Source: Rana temporaria
Taxonomy: Eukaryota > Chordata > Amphibia > Anura > Ranidae
DNA length: 64,000 bases
Assembly (NCBI RefSeq): GCF_905171775.1
Contig: NC_053491.1
Location: forward strand, 140,769,983 to 140,833,982
Direction: 5' to 3'
The notes beneath the pieces are model-generated. The model was given only the letters and a program-made list of their open reading frames with translations, was not told the origin of the DNA and did no database searches. Made by a program: the position numbers and the translations under genes. Of this stretch, positions 57,852 through 64,000 are shown piece by piece; the stretch's first letter is position 1, and the number at the start of each line of letters is the position of its first letter.

Positions 57852-58175
57852 AATGATTGCACCCAATCACATGCAGTCACTGTTCAGGTATTCAGGTCTA
57901 AATACAATAGCCAGCAGGTGGAGTTTACTCCATCTGTGCTGTTTAGCATGGATCAGGGAAACATGAGATTTCTCTTGTTCAATCCATAAGATGAAGGAGA
58001 GAAATCTAGCCATACTGTATATGGCTAAAGCTGGCTATATATTAGTAGAATTGTGTTCAGAATTATATATACTTTTCTAATCATTAGTAGGGTCAAATCA
58101 ACATTTTTGACCACAGTAACGAGAACATTCCAAAGAGCACTATGGAAAACTGTTCTCAAACAAACAGATTTCTAA

Positions 58176-58259
58176 AGCCTCGTACACACGATCGGACTTC
58201 AAACAAACTTTTTCTTGGATTTTTGTCTGAAGGGAGTTTGCCGGGCACACCCATAGCAT
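58176..58259. mobile_element. Harbinger MITE (28764 type), left part, interrupted
   Basis: AGCCTCGTACACACGATCG to CCATAGCAT. Continues after the composite element at 61474 (CCATAGCATACACACACTC) to about 61515 and is then truncated. Matches 28764-28880 across the break. Confidence 0.85.
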
Positions 58260-58368
58260 ACTTGCCAACTGTCCCGTTTTTAACGGGACAGTCCCGTTAT
58301 TTGGGACCTAGTCCCGGCTAATTTAGCCTGCCGGGACTTGTCCCGGCTAGTGGGGAAGGCAGGTGCGG

Positions 58369-58840
58369 TAGTCGTTACCGCTGCGCAGTCCTGTGGACGG
58401 AGAGGAGGCGCTGTGAGCTTGTCACAACCTCGAGCATCCAGTCAGTGGGTGGATCCATGTGCTCCCCCTCCCCGGCTCCTCCCAGGCTCCCCTTCTGCGG
58501 ATCTCCTACCATGTGCTGTGCAGAGCGCGGATAATGACTGCCGCCGCCGCCGCTGACCTTCTCTCCTCCTGGATTGCCGTCACAGACCTGTCACCTGCCA
58601 GAACATCGATCATCAGAGGTACTCACTGTGATGACAGTCCGCGGCGCAGCCCGACATCCTGTGACGTCACTGCCTGATCGAGGGTGCCCCGAACATCCCT
58701 GCTGACCTCACACACAGACCTCCTGTCATCATCATGCTCCTCGTCATCCCCCTGTTCCTGGCATTCCACCATCCCACCTCCAAGGCCTGTCATACATTGT
58801 ATCACCTCCCTGTCACTTCCTACCGCCCACCCACCCCTGT
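58369..58840 (+). other. CpG-rich first-exon-like block inside composite element copy 2
   Basis: Directly after the shared left end lies GC- and CpG-rich sequence. From the ATG at 58534 a frame reads MTAAAAADLLSSWIAVTDL, and CATCAGAG|GTACTC near 58613-58624 is donor-like. A CCGCCGCCGCCGC run precedes the frame's GAC codon. This looks like a promoter and first coding exon lifted from a gene, but I cannot name the gene, and the reading is inference. Confidence 0.35.
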
Positions 58841-61310
58841 CATCTCCATCCTCCCTGTCATCTCCATCCTCCCTACCACCCACCCCTGTCACCTCCATCC
58901 TCCCTACCACCCACCCCTGTCACCTCCATCCTCCCTACCACCCACCCCTGTCACCTCCATCCTCCCTACCACCCACCCCTGTCATCTCCATCCTCCCTAC
59001 CACCTCCATCCTCCCTACCACCCACCCCTGTCACCTCCATCCTCCCTACCACCCACCCCTGTCACCTCCATCCTCCCTACCACCCACCCCTGTCATCTCC
59101 ATCCTCCCTGTCACCTCCATCCTCCCTACCACCCACCCCTGTCATCTCCATCCTCCCTACCACCCCCCCTGTCACCTCCATCATCCCTACCACCCACCCC
59201 TGTCACCTCCATCCTCCCTACCACCCACCCCTGTCATCTCCATCCTCCCTACCACCCACCCCTGTCACCTCCATCCTCCCTACCACCCTCCCCTGTCACC
59301 TCCATCCTCCCTACCACCCCCCCTGTCACCTCCATCCTCCCTACCACCCACCCCTGTCATCTCCATCCTCCCTACCACCTCCATTCTCCCTACCACCCAC
59401 CCCTGTCACCTCCATCCTCCCTACCACCCACCCCTGTCACCTCCATCCTCCCTACCACCCACCCCTGTCATCTCCATCCTCCTTACCACCCACCCCTGTC
59501 ACCTCCATCCTCCCTACCACCCTCCCCTGTCACCTCCATCCTCCCTACCACCCCCCCTGTCACCTCCATCCTCCCTACCACCCACCCCTGTCATCTCCAT
59601 CCTCCCTACCACCTCCATCCTCCCTACCACCCACCCCTGTCACCTCCATCCTCCCTACCACCCACCCCTGTCATCTCCATCCTCCCTACCACCCACCCCT
59701 GTCATCTCCATCCTCCCTGTCACCTCCATCCTCCCTACCACCCACCCCTGTCACCTCCATCCTCCCTACCACCCACCCCTGTCATCTCCATCCTCCCTAC
59801 CACCCACCCCTGTCATCTCCATCCTCCCTGTCACCTCCATCCTCCCTACCACCCACCCCTGTCACCTCCATCCTCCCTACCACCCACCCCTGTCACCTCC
59901 ATCCTCCCTACCACCCCCCCTGTCACCTCCATCCACCCTACCACCCTCCCCTGTCACCTCCATCCTCCCTACCACCCCCCCTGTCACCTCCATCCTCCCT
60001 ACCACCCACCCCCGTCATCTCCATCCTCCCTACCACCCACCCCTGTCACCTCCATCCTCCCTACCACCCACCCCTGTCACCCCCATCCTCCCTACCACCC
60101 ACCCCTGTCACCTCCATCCTCCCTACCACCCACCCCTGTCATCTCCATCCTCCCTACCACCCACCCCTGTCACCTCCATCCTCCCTACCACCCTCCCCTG
60201 TCACTAGGGTTGCCACCTCATCCCTTTAAAAAGGAACACATCTGAATTACACAGATTCTGAGGCTAATTTAATGCAGATAAGGCACCAAGTGAGTTTAAT
60301 TACCACCTTAATCAGCCACAGAACCTGTGTAATTCAGATGTGTTCCTTTTTAAAGGGATGAGGTGGCAACCCTACCTGTCACCTCCATCCTCCCTACCAC
60401 CCACCCCCTGTCACCTCCATCCTCCCTACCACCCACCCCTGTCACCTCCATCCTCCCTACCACCCACCCCTGTCATCTCCATCCTCCCTACCACCCACCC
60501 CTGTCACCTCCATCCTCCCTACCACCCACCCCTGTCACCTCCATCCTCCCTACCACCTCCATCCTCCCTACCACCCACCCCTGTCATCTCCATCCTCCCT
60601 ACCACCCACCCCTGTCACCTCCATCCTCCCTACCACCCACCCCTGTCACCTCCATCCTCCCTACCACCCACCCCTGTCATCTCCATCCTCCCTACCACCC
60701 ACCCCTGTCACCTCCATCCTCCCTACCACCCACCCCTGTCATCTCCATTCTCCCTACCACCCACCCCTGTCATCTCCATCCTCCCTACCACCTCCATCCT
60801 CCCTACCACCCACCCCTGTCACCTCCATCCTCCCTACCACCCACCCCTGTCATCTCCATCCTCCCTACCACCTCCATCCTCCCTACCACCCACCCCTGTC
60901 ACCTCCATCCTCCCTACCACCCACCCCTGTCATCTCCATCCTCCCTGTCACCTCCCTACCACCCACCCCTGTCATCTCCATCCTCCCTGTCACCTCCCTA
61001 CCACCCACCCCTGTCATCTCCATCCTCCCTGTCACCTCCCTACCACCCACCCCTGTCATCTCTATCCTCCCTGTCACCTCCCTACCACCCACCCCTGTCA
61101 TCTCCATCCTCCCTGTCACCTCCCTACCACCCACCCCTGTCATCTCCATCCTCCCTGTCACCTCCCTACCACCCTCCCCTGTCATCTCCATCCTCCCTGT
61201 CGCCCTCCTACCACCCACCCCTGTCATCTCCATCCTCCCTGTCACCTTCCTACCACCCACCCCTGTCATCTCCATCCTCCCTGTCACCTTCCTAACACCC
61301 ATTCCCGTTT
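58840..61310. repeat. 31-bp C/T-rich minisatellite (~75 units)
   Basis: Unit CACCTCCATCCTCCCTACC followed by ACCCACCCCTGT (31 bp), with CAC/CAT, deletion (CACCTCCATCCTCCCTAC without the rest) and CCCTCC variants forming higher-order blocks. The 3' part (60950-61290) switches to a different compound unit with CCTGTCACCTCCCTACC. Because 31 is not a multiple of three, all plus-strand frames stay open; they are not genes. Interrupted by a MITE at 60205-60374. Confidence 0.95.
60205..60374. mobile_element. 170-bp palindromic hAT MITE inside the minisatellite
   Basis: Tips TAGGGTTGCCACCTCATCCC and GGGATGAGGTGGCAACCCTA. The flanking CCTGTCAC (60197-60204 and 60375-60382) is an 8-bp duplication of a minisatellite unit. 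Arms of ~70 bp are inverted copies. Confidence 0.93.
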
Positions 61311-61530
61311 CAATTTCCTGTAATTCTCTCTTTATTGAGTAGACCCTATAATCTGATAATTAGGCGAAGATTATGCGGATTGGGTGGAGCTTCGGGGAAG
61401 TGAGTGTGGTAATTAATTAATAGCTGTGCTGCAAAGTGTCCCTGGATTTTTTTTTCAAATGTTGGCAACTATGCCATAGCATACACACACTCTGACTTTT
61501 CTGCAAACTTTCCTAAAAAAAATACAATCG

Positions 61531-61874
61531 TAGACCTACGAGTACCAATTAAACCAGTAGGACCAGTTGTTCTCTGCAGATTTTAATCTACCATTACTAG
61601 ATGCAAACATTCCTAGGTACTATGGGTTGTACATCAAGGTAATCACTTCAGCCCTAGAGAGGGATTCAGGTGTCTTCCAATGTCAGACTCTCACTAGTCT
61701 GGCGGCTAGTAAGATATGGCATTATTATTATAGCTACTTTTTTCTGTTTTATACTGGATTAATGGAAGTTTCCAATTGTTGGTCACATAATAACATTACA
61801 AACAGTAATTAATAAGAATGAACCCCAATTAAGCTTGTTCCATACGCATTTACTCCTATTGTTCCTGAATCAAT
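61531..61874. other. Gene-free spacer
   Basis: One frame (61567-61812) is open for 81 codons but shows no motif I can assign. No other feature. Confidence 0.35.
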
Positions 61875-62573
61875 GGGCCAGATTCACATACATTTGCGGC
61901 CGTGTAACGTAATCCGCTTACGTTACACCGCCGCAAGTTTCCAGTTTTAGTGCCCGATCCACAAAGCACTTACCTGGAAACTTGCGGCGGTGTATCGTAA
62001 ATACGACCGGCGCAAGGCGGGCCAATTCAAATGGGCGTGTGCCATTTAAATTAGGCGCGCTCCCACGCTGGACCTTCTGCGCATGCTCCGTTTCGGAATT
62101 CCGGGCCGTGCTTTGCGTGCAGTGACGTAATTTTTTCGAACTGCGACGCGCGTAGCGTAATTCCGTATTCCCGGACGGCTTACGCAAACGACGTTAATTT
62201 TTACATTTCGACGCGGGAACGACGGCCATACTTTATACAGCAATACGATTGCTGTGTAAAGTTAGGGCAGGTCAAATAACGACTAACTTTGCGACAGGAA
62301 ACTAGACTAGCGGCGACGTAGCGAACGCGAAAATCCGTCGTGGATCGCCGTAACTCCTAATTTGCATACCCGACGCTGGTTTACGACGCAAACTCCCCCC
62401 AGCGGCGGCCGCGGTACTGCATCCTAAGATCCGACAGTGTAAAACAATTACACCTGTCGGATCTTATGGATATCTATGCGTAACTGATTCTATGAATCAG
62501 TCGCATAGATACTCTGAGAGATACGACGGAGTATCTGAGATACTCCGTCGTATCTCGACTGTGAATCTGGCCC
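61875..62573 (-). mobile_element. GGGCCAGATTCA MITE, copy 5 (inverted)
   Basis: Tips GGGCCAGATTCACATAC and CTGTGAATCTGGCCC. It is closest to copy 1 at 14655-15331 read backwards: GACTAACTTTGCGACAGG, CCAGCGGCGGCCGCGG and TACTCCGTCGTATCTC. Confidence 0.88.
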
Positions 62574-62739
62574 TATATGTTTATAATGCTACTACATCAT
62601 AACAACGTATTTGATGGATGTATCATATGTTTCTTAATAAACATTTTTTTGGGACAAATAAATAAATATTGCTGCCACTTGTTTGGGGACCTGGGATACG
62701 TCACCCTTAAATTTGCTTGGTAGGATAAACTTACAGTAT

Positions 62740-63588
62740 TTAATATGATCTTTTTTATATGTGTTTAGGCATGCACCAATTTATATTCCCAAACAAATTT
62801 TTACAGAAATCAATAAATTGCTTACTTCCTTTTTATGGGGTTCTAGCCCCCCTGGAATACCGCCTCCCTGTACATGGGGAGCGGTCTGGCGCTTCCCAAA
62901 TTGCAATGGTATTATTTGGCGGCCTAAGTGACTCTAGGCTGCTATTATGAATTTGTATGAGACCCTGATTAACCTGCTTTATAGAAATGGCCTGTATCCC
63001 TCTACGTGGGCGAACCTTTTGAAGTAGCCCTATAGATTTTTCACATCTGTAATCGTAGAATGCACAGTACCTCTACCGTATATCTTAATCTCCAAATGCC
63101 CCTTTATGGTTCAATCCAGCCATACCTGAGATTGCTACACTCCCTGATGTACAACATTGGGCTCATTTTGGCCTCAAATACACACATCAGCTATTTTCCA
63201 CTGGGATATTTCAATAATTTTCTGCTTTGAGGACTGAGCTTTTCCAATACACACTATTATCTCTACCTACAACTCTGCAATGTGGTTGCAGTCCAGTTTA
63301 GTCTGCATATGTTTATCTTGAGCCCTCTGATCTTTAAACAGCGCTGATAGAAGAAAAACATTCTAAATAGATTTCTCTGTATTATTCTTAATTATTATCC
63401 CCTGCACCCCCCATGGCTAAGCCTAAAACTCAATGGCAAGCAGATATTCCTGCATTACACAATGACCAGTGGGGGAAAGTGGTAGGGCGTCAACTATCTG
63501 GGGTTATTGCAGCTGGGGATAAGCTCATTTAGCTAAAATACCTACATAGGATTGACTATATTCCAAATTGTATAAAATGGACAGGTCA
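62740..63588 (+). pseudogene. L1-type ORF2 fragment, frameshifted
   Basis: Plus-strand pieces in changing frames: FPNKFLQKSINCLLPFYG and a PPCTWGAVWRFPNC segment (62780-62910), then NAPLWFNPAIPEI, VQHWAHFGLKYTHQLF and FSALRTELFQ (63095-63250), then KTQWQADIPAL, NDQWGKVV and IPNCIKW (63425-63580). The order matches the region between the RT and the C-terminus of vertebrate L1 ORF2. Stops and frameshifts show it is dead. The right side is cut by the Harbinger MITE at 63589. Confidence 0.75.
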
Positions 63589-64000
63589 GGCCTCGTACAC
63601 ACGACCAAGAAACTCGACGGGCGAAACACATCGTTTTCCTCGTCGAGTTCCTTGTTAGGCTTGTCAAGGAACTCGACAAGCTTGCTTTGCGTACACACTG
63701 TCAAGCCAAAATCTCCTCGTTCTCAAATGCGGTGACATACAACACATACAACGGCAGGGGAAGTTCGATTCCACTGGCTAAACTCTTGGGGCTGCTTTTG
63801 CTAATTTCATGTGTTTGCGTGTTAAATAAAAGTTTGGTAAGAGAAGATTTGCACTTTTCAGTCTGTTACAGCTTTAAAAAATGTGTTATCTCCATTACAA
63901 ATGCTACTTTTACTCCCTACTCTGAGCATGCGCGGTTTTCTTAGCATACAGACGTCCGAGTTTCTCGTCGAAAACCAGCCCGTCGAGGATCTCGACGAGC
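63589..64000 (-). mobile_element. Harbinger-derived MITE, cut by window edge
   Basis: Tip GGCCTCGTACACACGACC (63589), preceded by TCA. The first ~150 bp (GAAACTCGACGGGC, GAGTTCCTTGTT, TTGCTTTGCGTACACAC) and the following leader (CTCTTGGGGCTGCTTTTGCT, AAAAGTTTGGTAAG) match the minus strand of 1920-2172. The transposase is absent: after GAGCATGCGCGGTTTTC the right-hand end begins (GACGTCCGAGTTTCTCGTCG). Confidence 0.88.

Larger units (their letters stand above)
58260..61473 (+). mobile_element. Composite (Pack-like) DNA transposon, copy 2
   Basis: Left end ACTTGCCAAC (58260), right end GTTGGCAACTATG (to 61473), perfect 9-bp duplication CCATAGCAT (58251-58259, 61474-61482). The MITE it landed in exists uninterrupted at 28764-29199, where CCATAGCAT occurs once, so the boundaries are exact. 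Ends match copy 1 at 2950-5766; similarity is lost after GGCAGGTGCGG (58368) and returns at TGGGTGGAGCTTCGGGG (about 61380). The interior has a CpG-rich block and a 31-bp minisatellite. Confidence 0.92.

Noticed and set aside
58684..60245. Two ~505-codon overlapping open frames
   Set aside because: The 31-bp repeat lacks stops in every plus frame. The product is a periodic Pro/His/Leu/Ser peptide, so it is not a gene.
4010..61310. Possible CRISPR-like regular repeat array
   Set aside because: Units are contiguous tandem copies without unique spacers, unit length varies, and the setting is a vertebrate genome.
60340..61323. Frames of 327 and 310 codons
   Set aside because: Same minisatellite, right of the hAT MITE; low complexity and overlapping in two frames.

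Overview
This window looks like non-coding, transposon-saturated nuclear DNA from a vertebrate. An anuran amphibian, probably a ranid frog, is most likely. That is an inference from the repeat mix: GGCC(Y)CGTACACACG-ended Harbinger MITEs, TTAAAGYGGTTGTAAA MITEs, Tc1, hAT, Tigger/pogo, L1 and Penelope-like debris, long AT microsatellites and several minisatellites. I found no host protein-coding gene. Most long open frames lie in low-complexity arrays or in MITE hairpins. The real coding sequences are transposon-derived: an apparently intact two-exon Harbinger transposase at the left edge, a Tc1 transposase with an intact catalytic core near 47.4-48.3 kb, and decayed L1, Penelope-like and pogo fragments.

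Layout. 1-2172: autonomous-type PIF/Harbinger element (minus strand, runs off the left edge). 2.95-5.77 kb: a composite element with a 9-bp target duplication and a 46-bp minisatellite. 6.95-8.95 kb: hAT element with internal VNTR. 9.1-11.4 kb: two MITEs and a C-rich minisatellite. 12.4-20.5 kb: a run of MITEs. 21.0-25.5 kb: Tigger, hAT, Harbinger and pogo derivatives. 26.2-27.6 kb: an unclassified retroposon-like block and a U2 snRNA 5'-end fragment. 28.7-30.4 kb: one MITE with three others inside it. 31.2-33.0 kb: hAT end, minisatellite and MITE. 33.3-37.3 kb: hAT element related to the 7-9 kb copy but inverted, interrupted by a 2-kb near-perfect palindrome. 37-43 kb: MITE pieces, tRNA-like SINE, L1 3' end, Penelope-like reverse transcriptase. 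45.7-46.9 kb: hAT with nested MITE. 47.1-48.5 kb: Tc1. 49.7-57.9 kb: mostly MITEs. 58.2-61.5 kb: the second composite element, with a 31-bp minisatellite. 61.9-64 kb: MITE, L1 ORF2 remnant, and a Harbinger MITE cut by the right edge.

The most unusual signal is the pair of composite elements at 2950-5766 and 58260-61473. Their outer ~110 and ~95 bp are nearly identical and each is flanked by its own perfect 9-bp duplication, but their interiors are unrelated. Each interior starts with promoter- or first-exon-like sequence and then expands into a different pyrimidine-rich minisatellite. A paralogous empty site at 28.84 kb confirms the boundaries of the second copy. This resembles Pack-type sequence capture by a DNA transposon.

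A second theme is a master/derivative relationship. The Harbinger element shares its TIR and its TATA-containing leader with MITEs at 14.1 kb and 63.6 kb, and related tips end about ten other multi-hairpin MITEs in the window. All relationships were read by eye; no alignment or database search was run.
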